Both the position numbers and the translations under genes were made by a program. DNA of 64,000 nucleotides from Pelecanus crispus (taxonomy: Eukaryota; Chordata; Aves; Pelecaniformes; Pelecanidae): NCBI RefSeq assembly GCF_030463565.1, contig NC_134661.1, positions 6,410,542-6,474,541 on the forward strand, read 5' to 3'. Each line of letters starts with the position of its first letter. Positions within the stretch are counted from its first letter, which is position 1. The notes beneath the pieces were generated by a model, which saw only the letters and a program-made list of their open reading frames with translations, ran no database searches and had not been told where the DNA came from. Of this stretch, positions 9,634 to 20,700 are shown in pieces.

Positions 9634-11733
9634 TCCGTGCAGCTGGCCTGGCCTTCCCCCCCGCCTGAGGCCTCTTGAACAGTGGTGTCAGGGATTTTAT
9701 TGTCCCGCTCCTGGGCTGGTCCCTTCAGCAGTGCCCAGTAGCTGTCTCGGGGATTTGAACACACTGCTGAGGAGGAGGGGGAAGGGGAGAAGAAGAAAAG
9801 GAGCCTAATGGGGCAGCAAGAAGCCAAACTGTCCAGCCACCCGCCCCGCTCCCCACGTGCTGTTTATCTGCAGAGTCCCCGGCAGGCTTGGCGGATGTTC
9901 CCAGCTGCTTTGGATGCCAGCAGGATCAATGCAGCTCCTATCTTTGGCTCACAGGGAAAATGACAAGGGGCCATTGTTCCCACTGCCAGCACTGAGACTT
10001 CAGCTCCCCACATCACCCACCAGTCGAGGAAGAGACTACAGAGTTCCTTTGCCTTGCCATAATGCAAAGGAAGCCACAGGCCTGCTTTAATCAGGGGGCA
10101 GGAAAGATCCCAGGAGGTTTTTGCTGAGACACCCCTGCAGTGCAGCTCTCTGCAGCCCAGTAAGCCCTGCTGCCTTAGCACATGCCCATTGGTGGGTGTT
10201 CAAATGAAGGATGGCTTTCTCCCCAGTGCTTCAGCCCAACACCTCTTGTCCTTTGCCCACTACAAAACCCACTTCGCTGGAGAGAGCAGAAGAGCCCGGC
10301 ACTCTGTGACCTCAGAGTACTCCAGAGGGCTGTAAGCAGAGATAAACCGGGCATGCCAACAGCCTCCACGGTGCTGCGCGGCAACATGCCTTCTCAGGGT
10401 GGCAAACTACCTCTGTCTGCCTGTGCCTCTGCAGTAAGCTGATTTCCTATAATTATGCTCTTAATACATCTTAATTCACACATTTATTTTAATTCCTGCC
10501 TCACCTGTGAACCTAAATCATGGGAATGGGTTCAGCCTAGCAACTGTCCTTAAAGGGCAAGAGCTAGTCTCTGCCTCTGAGAGCTCACAACTTAAATATA
10601 ATTACTGGTTCAGAGGCTCATCATTCGTACTGCTAGCAACACCAGACCCTTGCAAAAGGGTCTGACCCCCTTCCTCTCAGCTTGCCTGCAAGAACAGGGA
10701 GCAGAATTTGCTCTGTGCAAGCTCAGGCCATAAATACCTTCTCTAATTCCCCATTACATCAACAGCAGCGCATCTGCGCTCTCATACTGCAGGGTCATGG
10801 AGTCAATGAAATCTCTGGTTTCAGGGTACAAGAAGCTTAACTAGGTACTACTTCTGCCAGCCCCACTCCCCAGTTCAATAAAACTGGATCTATGCCAGCT
10901 TCAGATCCCTGGTTAACTCGTGATCTCTGGCACAGGCATTTCTCCAGGTCTCATTACATTGTGCCAAAGCCCTGGCCAGGGGACAGTCTGCACAGCCAGC
11001 TTGCAGCAGCACAGTTCGGGATGTGGAGGTGTCAGTAGTGGGATCTGGATCCTGTCTAGCCCTGCTTAACTACCTGCAGCACCTCACCACTCACAGGAAC
11101 AAACGGCCTGAGCCGTCCCCTCAGCTTCTGGAAAATCAAGCTCCTTTGTATAGGGCACAGGAGGAGCTGATTTGGGCCCTAAGCTCACAGTGGGGCAATG
11201 GGTGTGATAGTGACTTCACGTGACTTTGCATGACCTGATCAAGCACCAGCCAGCATTAACTACTGCCCCATCCCCATGGGGTGCTTCAGGGCCAGCAGGA
11301 CCAGTGTCAGGGACTTGCAATGAGCCTTCTTGCCTTTGGGAGCACCATAGGTATCAGAGCCTGGGGTCTGTCCTGCTGTCCCCTATTTCAGCCTCCCTCA
11401 CCTCACCTCTGTGCCTCCCTGCTGTATTTGTCTGCCCATTTGCCTCCTGCAACCCCTGCTCGAGGAGGGGATCTCCAAGGCTGGGAGGAGGTGCAGGGTT
11501 TTCCCGAGGTGTCCCTGACTGCAGTCAGTGTCTGCACTCCCTGCTGGAATGCAGCGAGAAGCTTCCCTCGTCACCCTGGCGAGGCATCCTGGGGCCTGTG
11601 CGGGTGGCTATTTTGGTCCATCTTTTTATCACACACTCCTCCCTGTGGAATTCGCCCAATTAAAACCTTGCAATCTGCAGCCTTCACTCTCAGAGGCAGT
11701 GAGTGCTTGGAAGGTCCCCTTCCCGGACACGCC
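9634..11733. promoter_or_regulatory. Shared divergent CRYAB/HSPB2 regulatory interval
   Basis: About 2.1 kb between two divergently transcribed small heat-shock genes. In mammals the equivalent, shorter interval carries heat-shock and muscle enhancers serving both genes. Candidate sites seen here are the heat-shock-type core TTCTGGAA at 11126-11133 and the CArG-like GCTATTTTGG at 11607-11616, one base off the SRF consensus. These two sites are motif matches only. Confidence 0.5.
11659..11665 (+). promoter_or_regulatory. HSPB2: Possible HSPB2 TATA-like element
   Basis: ATTAAAA preceded by a CCAAT-like GCCCAAT, 69 bases upstream of the HSPB2 ATG. The spacing mirrors the CRYAB promoter, but the match to a TATA consensus is weak. 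Confidence 0.35.
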
Positions 11734-13147
11734 ATGGCTGCACGGACTGTCCCCCATGCCTACCCCATGAGCTCGGAGTATGAGTTTGCCAACCCTAGCA
11801 AGATCTACGACCAGAACTTTGGAGAAGGTAAGAAAGGAGATGGGATCCCCCCGGCACCTTTCTCTCCTCTGGTGCAGGAGGGCTGGTAGAGTCCCCCTGG
11901 GGAGACTGAGCTCCAGAGCAGGCCAGGGAGGCTGTAACCAAGGAATTTTGAGCATAAGAACCCAGGTCAAATCAGTGGGGAATAGCCAAGGTCTCTCTTT
12001 TCAGGTCCACTTCTTCCATCCATGCCTACTGCTGTTTCTCCTGTCCCTCCCTTATGCCCCCAGTGGTCTGGCCTTCATGCATATGCTGTGCAAACATGGA
12101 GCAAAATGCACCAGGGGGGAGTTTTTGCAGCCGGGGGCAGTGGAGAAAAGCTGAGCTAGGGTGTTCAGCACAAAGCTGGGCAGTGGCTGTCGGAGGGGAA
12201 GGAATGTGGGCAGCAGCAGAACCATTCAGCACCAGCACAACAGCATGAAAAGGCAAAAAGCTCCAAGGAAAGCCCCCTGAACAATGGCACACAAAAGGCC
12301 TTTAGTTCTCCAGGGCAGTTTCTTCACCATCAGCATTTTCCATGCCCATCCCTGGCTGTGGGCTTTGCACTGCAGAGCGCCCAGTGCACCTACCAGTCCC
12401 CCCCGTCCACCCAGCAGACATGTGAAAGCTGGATGCCAGCCCTTGGCTTGCTGGCAGCCACTGGCTGTGTGGTGGGAGGCACTGGCTGGCAGGCATCTGT
12501 GTCTGTGTGTGTTTTGGAGACAGAAAGACAGGAACCGCAACAGACTCTGTCCATATTGTGCTGATGTGGTGTCAGAACCAAGGTGTTTGCCAGGTCCCAG
12601 CCTTCTCCTGTCACCCTCCCCTATCTGCTGCCAAGCATCCTTCTCCAAATCCTTCCCCTGGAAACTCCACACTCCTCACTGAGTCTCATTTTCAGGTGTG
12701 TCCCCATGTGAGATTTTAGCCCCTGCCCTGTACCATGGCTACTACATCAGACCTCGGATCAATAAGCAGCTGGATCGAGGCACCTCTGAGGTCAGCCTCA
12801 ATGAGCACAAATTCCAGGTGTTCCTGGATGTCTGTCACTTCCTGCCGGATGAGCTCACTGTCCGCACCGTAGACAACCTGCTGGAGGTGATGGGGCAGCA
12901 CCCACAGAAGGCTGACCGCCATGGCTTCATCTCCCGAGAGTTCACCAGGACCTACATCCTTCCTCTGGATGTCGACCCCTTGCTGGTGAGAGCCACATTG
13001 TCCCACGATGGCATCTTAAGCATTGTGGCTCCCCGGACAGGGAAGGACGTGAAGGCCAGAGTCAATGAGGTGAAGATAACCCAACAGGAGCAGCCAGTGG
13101 GGAAAGAAGAACAGTCTGAGGAAGGAAAAGGGAAGGAGGAGTCCTAA
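11734..13147 (+). CDS. HSPB2: Heat shock protein beta-2 (MKBP), two exons
   Basis: Muscle small heat-shock protein. In mammals it pairs with HSPB3 and binds myotonic dystrophy protein kinase. Exon 1 is 11734-11827 and exon 2 is 12696-13147, with a GTAAG donor and a TTTTCAG acceptor, giving 181 residues. Residues 1-51 include SEYEFANPS, FGEG and ALYHGYYIRPR, signatures of HSPB2. The alpha-crystallin domain spans about 65-145, with FQVFLDVCHF, TVRTVDNLLEV and RHGFISREF; R116 in FTRTYILP matches the key Arg of CRYAB. The tail after residue 160 is rich in Lys and Glu (GKEEQSEEGKGKEES) and differs from the human Glu-rich tail. The start was chosen because MAARTVPHAYP aligns with human MSGRSVPHAHP; the longer upstream frame is untranslated leader. 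It is divergent from CRYAB. Confidence 0.97.
11828..12695 (+). other. HSPB2: HSPB2 intron
   Basis: Single phase-1 intron with GT and AG ends. It is open in several frames by chance, and no feature is supported inside. Confidence 0.9.
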
Positions 13148-13624
13148 AGGCCCCAGATCTGGGCTTGAGCAGGGAGGGGGGGGGACAGGGTTGGGGAATC
13201 CATGGTGCCAGACTCCTATTTCTCACCATCAAGTGTTTAGCAGGGCTGTGAGGCAGCCATATATGTGCCAGACTTCTGCTTCGTAAGGCTGATGGCTGGA
13301 AAAAAGGGGCTTGGAGCTGAAAAAAGAGGGGGACTGAAGAGGGACTATAATGCAAGTTTTCTCCTAGGTCAAATGCTCATCGAGCACCATGCAGGGTGCT
13401 CTTCTCTTACCCCAAATGGCAAGGGTCACTCTTACCCTAAACTGTGAGTCTGTGTCGCAGTGGGCTGTTAAACAGCTGCTGTGCTCTAGCCCAGAAAGGT
13501 ACTGGGAAGAGGGAAGGAAGACATGATCCCAGTGCCTCACTTCTGAGCTGGTGGCTGACCTTTGTGAAGATGGAAGGTGCCTGTTGGTCTGTAAAAGTGC
13601 CTGCAGCTCTCAGGAGGAAAGAGG

Positions 13625-13630
13625 AATAAA
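13625..13630 (+). promoter_or_regulatory. HSPB2: HSPB2 polyadenylation signal
   Basis: AATAAA 478 bases past the stop codon and followed by a T/G-rich stretch (CTTGTTTGCCTTGG), a plausible end for the HSPB2 transcript. Confidence 0.6.
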
Positions 13631-13650
13631 TCTGCCTCTGATCTGCTCTT

Positions 13651-16600
13651 GTTTGCCTTGGATTCTTGTTGCTTCTGGCCAAGCTACTCTGCAGCAGGAA
13701 GGATGGAAGTGCCTTAGCTACTCCAGATGCGGGGAGCAGAGCGGTGGAGAGTTCACACTGAGCTCATCTGTGGAAATGGCATCAGTGGGGACTTGGAGGG
13801 ACTCTGTCCATGGGGCAGCCAGGGGGACCTCTGTGATTGGCCCTCCTGGCTCAGGTGCAGCTGGAGTTGCTTGCTGTTATAGGGAGCCCACAGTGGGCAG
13901 TAGATTTGAGGAGAAAAGATGTAGAGTGATGGGCTCTTGGAGGCTCACTGTGTATTTCCAGACCTGGAGCTGGAGTTAGCCCAAGTAAACAAATGCCAAG
14001 CCACGGTCTCTGCTTGCTTTAGCCCTCTAGTTTATGGGACGTAAGGCTGTTCACACGCAGACCTTTTCAGCCCTTGTGAGGGGACTGAACCCCAAAATGC
14101 TGAAGGGAAAAGCTCTGCTCAGATCCCCAGTGCCTTGCTGGCATCTCAGCACTCTCTGTAGAGTCGCAGAGGGGATAAATTTGGCCGCTTTTGCAGACAC
14201 TGTGATGCTACCAGCTACATGAGAAATGTCTCTGTAGTCTTGTGATGTTGGGCCAGGGATCGTGTGTGCTGCTGTCAGTGGCAGCTGCTCTCTCGGATGG
14301 CCCTGAGGGCTCAGCAGGTGCCAGTTGTGATCCTCATCTTGTCAGAGCCAATTAAAGCAGCCAAAATGCTGTGTCACTGGCCAAATATGGGGGTCCCTGG
14401 CATGCCTCAGTGCAGCCCTCCCACAGAGGAGAAAGGAGGTTCCAAGGTCCCTGTGGAAAGAGCTTCTCCCTCTCCCTGCTGGGATGTGACCTGCAGGCTT
14501 CAGCACTCTGCCTGCATGAATAGATAGGGCCAGAAATGCCCTTCTCAGGAGTCCACCCCATGCAGTATACCTCCTCGGTTGCTGAAACACTGGTATAAGG
14601 CTGCTCTTTCACCCTTGCCAGGCAAAGTGGGATCCAGACCAGAGTGAACCACTGTGGAGCTATTTTCTACTTCTCAGGGCCCTTGCCAGCCACGAGGATC
14701 AGAGTCAAATTAAGAGCAGCCCTGCCTGCCAGCCTCATGAGACCAAGTGGGAGGATGGCTAAGCCTCCACCCCCGCCCCAGTGCAGATCAGATACCCACA
14801 TTCACAGTCTGTACTGCTGAGGGATGCCCTTACTTATGAAGTAGGACCAGATAAGTATTTCAGACACTGCCAAAATAAAAATCACCTTTACAACAGGCTT
14901 TGTCTAAGTCATTCATAATAATTCCAGAGATAATCCTGGGCTACTGACTTTCAATCACCTGAAGCAGATGCTTGTAAGGGCAGGAACAGCCCAGCCCTTA
15001 ACTGCTCCCCTGTGTACAAGCCTCTCTCTCCTCCTCAGTGCCTGCCGCACCAGACTCATGCACTGCACCAGATACATACCGCATCCCATCCACAGCAGCA
15101 CCCATCCGAGTCCTGAGCCCCAGGAGGGCTAATTTCCCAAGTCCACATCCCTGTGATGAGGGCAGACCTGTGTCTGTGTGTGGGCTCAGGCATGGCCATA
15201 ATTTCCTCAGTCCCCTGCCATAAAAGGATTCCTCAAACTCACAGCCACTTCAGAGCAGCACCTATAAAAGGCTTTTCTTTGTCTCTGATCTGGCATCTTC
15301 TGTGCTGGTAAGAAGGATCGATGGTCCCCTTGCTCACTGCAGGCCTCCTGTCACTAGGATAAGCATCTTCACTGGATTTGGGATAGGGAGGATGGCCAAC
15401 ATATGACCTGCAAGCTGGGCAAAGGGTGCCTGGCTGAAGGAGTGCACACATACACACAATGCAGACATGGCACACACTAAAGCATGAAATGCCATCTGGC
15501 CCTGATCTGACTCTGCAACACAAGGGCTGTGGGTTGCTGAACCACTGGGGGCTGAAAACAGCGTGCGGCCAGGGCTGGGGCTGCACAGGGAGCAGATTCT
15601 ATGACAAAAGTGCCCAAAACAGTTCAGACCTCTCTTTCCTTCATTTTTTTATAGACAATGCCAGCTTGTTGTGTGCCTGTACCACACCTATCACAGTGTG
15701 GTCCCAGGCCCTCAGTGTCTGAGGTACCTTGACACTATTGCAATAGAAATGCCCAGCATTAGTAGTCATTGCACAATTCTGTTCCCCCTCTGGCTTTTAT
15801 TAGCCCTGTCTTTGCTCTCCAATGAGTTCATTCTCTATTGCTGGGCACTTGCAGGCTCGTCCTGTGCCAGTTGCACAGCTTGTTACCCAGACGATGTCCC
15901 TGAGTGCATGAAGACAGCTGCCCTGAGCAGTGATGCAGTGAGAGGGGCTGGCACTGCCTGGTGTCAGCCACTGGGCTGTTCCTGTGCACCCTGGCAGGCT
16001 TTGCACAAAATAGCCTGATCGGTTTGCCGGGCCATGCTTTCTTTCATCCCTGCAGACACAGACTGAGGAGGGAATGCAGACTGGCAGCCAAATGCTCTCC
16101 AGCTCTGCCAATGTTTTTGATGCCTTTCTGTTTCTCTGATGGAGCTCAAACCAGCAGCTCCAGTATTTGTGAAAGGGGCTGATGGGAACGGGCTCCCAGC
16201 CTTGTTTTTTTTCTTCTCCACAAAGCAACAAAGCCCAAGTTATCCCAGAAATCAAAATAGACACTGGCTCACTAAATGGACAGCGTCTGTGGCAAACCCA
16301 GAGACACACAGTCTGCAACTTCCCAAGCAGAGACAGACTCCTGACACCACCTGGTCTTTGCAGGACACTGAGGACACAGTCCTGTTGGGACCAGGACTGA
16401 ATCCCATCTGCCTGCATAAATCCGATCCTAAATTCTCCCCGGGGTGCTATGGTGCAGGCTGAGCTGTGAAATTTCTCCAGCTACATGCTGAGCAGCAGTT
16501 TCGGAGCAAGACTCAGGCTCTGCAGGTCACAGTGCAGCTCATCCAGGATTCAGCAGCTGTGGAGAGCAGCTGCTCTGTGGTCCTTCCAAAGCAGAACCCT

Positions 16601-17500
16601 TCTCCTCCTGCCAGTTCTGGGCAGGTACAAGCTTTGTTCTGCACTCGGGCACATGATAAATGATGCTGTGAGCCTGGTTGAGAGCATGCGTATAGCTGGA
16701 GTAGGGGACTAGGGCCAGTTCCTGAGATAGCCCTCCAGAAGCGTGAATTAAAACTTACCCACTTGTCAGCACATCCCACGAGGCATTCAGGCCTGCACAG
16801 AACTGGGGCTGACTGCCAAATCAAAGCTGTGCAGCACAGTTTCTGCTCCAGGACTACATTAACATAGTATCTTTCAGTATTGAGTATCAGCTCTCTTAGA
16901 GCCACCAGAGATCAGCTACCTGTTGTTCAGCCCAGGAATGACCAGCCACAGTCTGAAGGTCTCTCAACAGGGGTAGAGAGGTAAAATGCACATTAATGTT
17001 CCTGTTTGACAGGCTGAGGGGTGAGCCTAAGAGCTGTATTGCAGGTCCTTAATGATGTGAGGTCCCTCGTGGGGTTCTGTCATTCTTAAGAGCACAATTC
17101 TGTAGTTTCACCTAGGTAGCTTTAAAAAAAATGGATTCCCAGTAATGTCCCTAAGGTTGCGTATGCCTTTCTGCCTGCAGCAGAAGCAGCCGCACTAGAG
17201 ATCAGCTGAGAGTAGAGCTGCAAGCTTGCTCTCACCTTCGCTGGGGCATCACCTCCCTCCCAAGAAGATACGCTCTCTTTCCCAGGTGATGCCAGCCCAT
17301 GCCACACATTTTTCTGACATCCTGCTTGAGATGCAGTGATGAACAGCAGGAACGGCACTGAGAGCTCCCACCCTGGTGTTTCTCCTTTTGTTCAGGAACA
17401 TTTGAAGTCCCTCCTCCATCCCCTTTTGCATCACTGCTGGCATCAGCAGGATGGCGCTGGTGGGAGAGAGGGATAGCAGAGGGACATCCACTGTGCAAAT
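13651..17500. other. Intergenic region between HSPB2 and C11orf52
   Basis: Unique sequence, about 3.8 kb. No exon, RNA gene or recognisable transposon is supported; open frames on either strand are short and do not resemble known proteins. Confidence 0.5.
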
Positions 17501-17788
17501 CATAAAGCAGAATTTTAGCCGCAGGGCTGAGGCCTGGAGGCATGCTGCTGCCTTGCCCTCCGCTCCCTGGGTAGCAAGAGGTGAGCGCAGGCCCGGGGGG
17601 CACCGAGAGCCCAGGGCAAGCCCTCCGGTAGATGGCACGCACGGGCCTAGCAAAGCTCAGTGCGGCGATGGAGAGAAATCCGACACTGCCAGACACTCCC
17701 TTGGAATAGCCAGGGGCCGAGCAGGAACCAGGAAATACAAGCTCTCCCTGTCCAGAAAACACTTCTGCTTCATGGAGGAAGGAGCGAC
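17501..17788 (+). promoter_or_regulatory. Probable C11orf52 promoter and leader
   Basis: Local rise in GC and CpG content over about 17.5-18.2 kb, surrounding the first coding exon of C11orf52. No TATA box is evident. The assignment rests on position and base composition. Confidence 0.4.
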
Positions 17789-20700
17789 ATGGGCAATCTC
17801 TGCAGCTGCGGGCGACCGTGGTGAGTACGGCACCCGCCAGGCATGGCGATGGCAGACAAAGCTGCGGGCAGCCCGAGCGAAAGTTTGGGTGGACTTTGCA
17901 AGCCTTGCTGCCTTGTGCTGCCTTTGCCAGGGCTCCCGCCCGGCTCTCAGCCCCGCACCTTGCCAGCTCAGACAGAAACTGAGAGCAAGTGGGCAGGGGC
18001 ATTGGGTCATTGCTGTGCAGGTGCCAGGGCGGCGATGGGAGGCCGGGGCAGCCCCTGCCTGCCAAAGGCAGCGTAGGGTGAGGCGAAGGGGCTTCGTCAC
18101 CCACACGTCTCGGCCCGGACGGGCTGTGGCGCTTCCTGGGACTGGCAGGGTAGGTTCCCGCAGCCATGCCAGCAGCTGAGAGTAGCTCAGATCTAGGAAG
18201 GCTCTCGTTAAAATCCCTGCCCTTGCCCCAGTGGCCTCTGGCCAGGTGCTCGCCTTAAGGTGTCCCTTTGGCATACTGCAGGGAGGGGGCCCCTGGGGCA
18301 GTGCTGGCACTACGGGTCCGTGGGTCAGCAACCCCGTCCTGCTCCCAGCTCATCCAGCCCCCCTCCCTGCCTACGTCTGTGTGGGCTTTATTTGCGCTTG
18401 GGAAATCCTGGCCGTGTTTTTCAGATGATGTTGCTCTTTCTCCGTGGAAGGGAGGGTGACAGTTTAATCCCTCCTGGCTCATGTTGTGCCCTGGACCTTG
18501 TGCTTACAGAAAAGGGCACAGTGGAGCATCATTCGGTGCCAAGTGGAAATATTTTCAGCTCTGGGAGTGGTACAAGGGGGAGAGCCATGAACATCAGATG
18601 AAGCTCCGAGGTCATTCTCTCCAACGCTGCATTTGTTAAAAGTATTAAAAATTCATCACTGCTTTTTAATAATTACAAGAGGCACAGCATCACCTGGTGG
18701 CTGGAGCAGAGGAGGAGGTTCAGGACACCGAGGTCCTTCCAACCTGAGCCCTGAGCTGGAGGGCAGAGGAGTTTGGGATTTAGGAACAGGAACTGCAGGT
18801 GGGAGGTAGAAGGCTGGTTCTTGACATGTCCCCCACCAAAAGTTACATTTTCTACTTCCTCTGCCCTGTGGCAGAGGGTAAATGAGGCACTCAGGGCATC
18901 GGCTTCATTACTGCAGCAGACGAGAGCCTGATCAGGGAATGGCTGGGGCACAGGCTGGTTCCCCTGAGCAGAGCTGCAGTTGCCAGGCATACTGATGATG
19001 CTGTGTGGCAGAGAGAGGTGTGCTACGTGGACTGGAAAGGCCAGAGACTCCAGAGTGCGAACAACACCATTACAGTGTATGCTGTGGGGGCACTTTTCGG
19101 TCCAGACAGTGCCAGGCCATGCACAAACACTTCTGCCTCCAAAAGGAAGTATAAACCAGAATCTGAAGGTCACTTATCTATGCAGGGCCAGGCAGGAGAG
19201 CAGCTGTCTGCTCCATTTGGGGAGCAGTATGGTGGCAGGCTGGCTTCTCTGGGGCAATGTCAAATTCTGCTCCCCCAAGGCTAGTGGAGCAGGACTCCTG
19301 TGTCCCACTTGATTTTTTTCCCAGAGGCTGCATGGAAAGTAAGAAGCTGAGATGGTATTTCTGGTGGTGGTCTCACTGCCTTCTGGCAGACTCCTGCAGC
19401 GGAGGGCAAAGCTCTGGCCAAAGACCCTTTTGACCCTGGCACCCCTGTGCGACTCAAGTGCTAACATCTGACTTATAGACTGTGCAGCGAGGAGAAAGCA
19501 GGGCTCTCTCCCCACAAGCATCATTCCCTATCCTGCACATGGAAATATATGGGTGAAGAAAGGCCGCAGGCTCCCAGGCAGTCCCTGTGCTGTGTAAGCT
19601 ATTCAAATGGGCACTGTAAGCTATTCTAATGGGCACCGAGCAAGCAGAGAGGAAGGCAAATGGGAAGGTGCTGTTGGTAACGTGGGCTTGGGATACACCT
19701 ACAGAGGACCACAATCAAGAGCAGACTGGTGCTCTGAAGCCCTGCTGCAGAAGTTTGCATGATTCATAACTTTGCCTTGGTGACAGAGGGAAAAAAATGG
19801 TACTTAATTTTAGTTCAGGTGTTTCCAGGCACCTATACTGCTTTTACTTCTGGATATTTCCTCAGCACCACAGCTATGTCCACAAAGATCTGGGCTTCCA
19901 AAATAAAGCTGAGACTTACAAAAGGGCTCAGGGAAGGTAGGCACCCACCTTCTCCTGGATGGAAGATCCTTGTCATGATCACTACTGAAGCATGGGACCT
20001 AAGGGAGACAAGGAGCAAGAGACTAAGGAGGTTCCTGAAGTCTTTAAAGAAAAGCCATTACAGCAAATTTATTCATGGAAGAAAGTTACTGATGAAGGAA
20101 AGTGTGCCCTCAGGTCTGGGTACCTCTGCAAGTATGGTCCTGTGGAGGGCAGGCCCCAGGTATTCTCACCTCTTGGTTTAGTACTCAGGGCCTCCAGTGT
20201 GCATAGACAGCAAAGATGACAAAATTCAGGACCCACTGTGAAGCAGGCTTGTGTAGGGCAGACATCAGGTTGTCATTGACATAGGGAAAGGGGAAGAAGC
20301 AATGCAGGAGCAGGGACTTGTGTGCTGTGATGCAGAATACAATGTGCTTCTAGCAGGCTGTGAGTTAGTTACAGCATGTTTGGCCTGGTTTTGAGAAGAG
20401 GGGAGACGTTTGCCCTACTCTTGTTCCCCTTGCCACATCTGTTCTAATGACCGCAGATCTGAGGCTGGGAGATGCCGTCTCCTGCCTGGCTGTGATTAGT
20501 CTGCAGACAGCCTAAGAATAGCTTCAGCCTACACACTGGCTGCTAATGCCCTCTCTACAAAGGAAGGCAACCAAAACAAGCAAGAGCAGCTTGGAAAGCT
20601 GATACTGCAACCTACCTCCCAGGAAAGAGGATAGGGACCCTGCTGATTTTGCTTCAAATGGTGCTATTCTAATTACATTGCACGACGTGCCTGAATGCTG

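Noticed and set aside
17232-18179. Long overlapping open frames on both strands (242-311 codons)
   Set aside because: They arise from GC-rich sequence around the C11orf52 start. Only the 32-nt exon inside fits a known protein and the splice phase.
18690-18760. Possible CR1 LINE fragment (GGTCCTTCCAACCTGAG)
   Set aside because: Only a short CR1-like string is present, with no extended 3' end or terminal microsatellite, so it is too weak to call.
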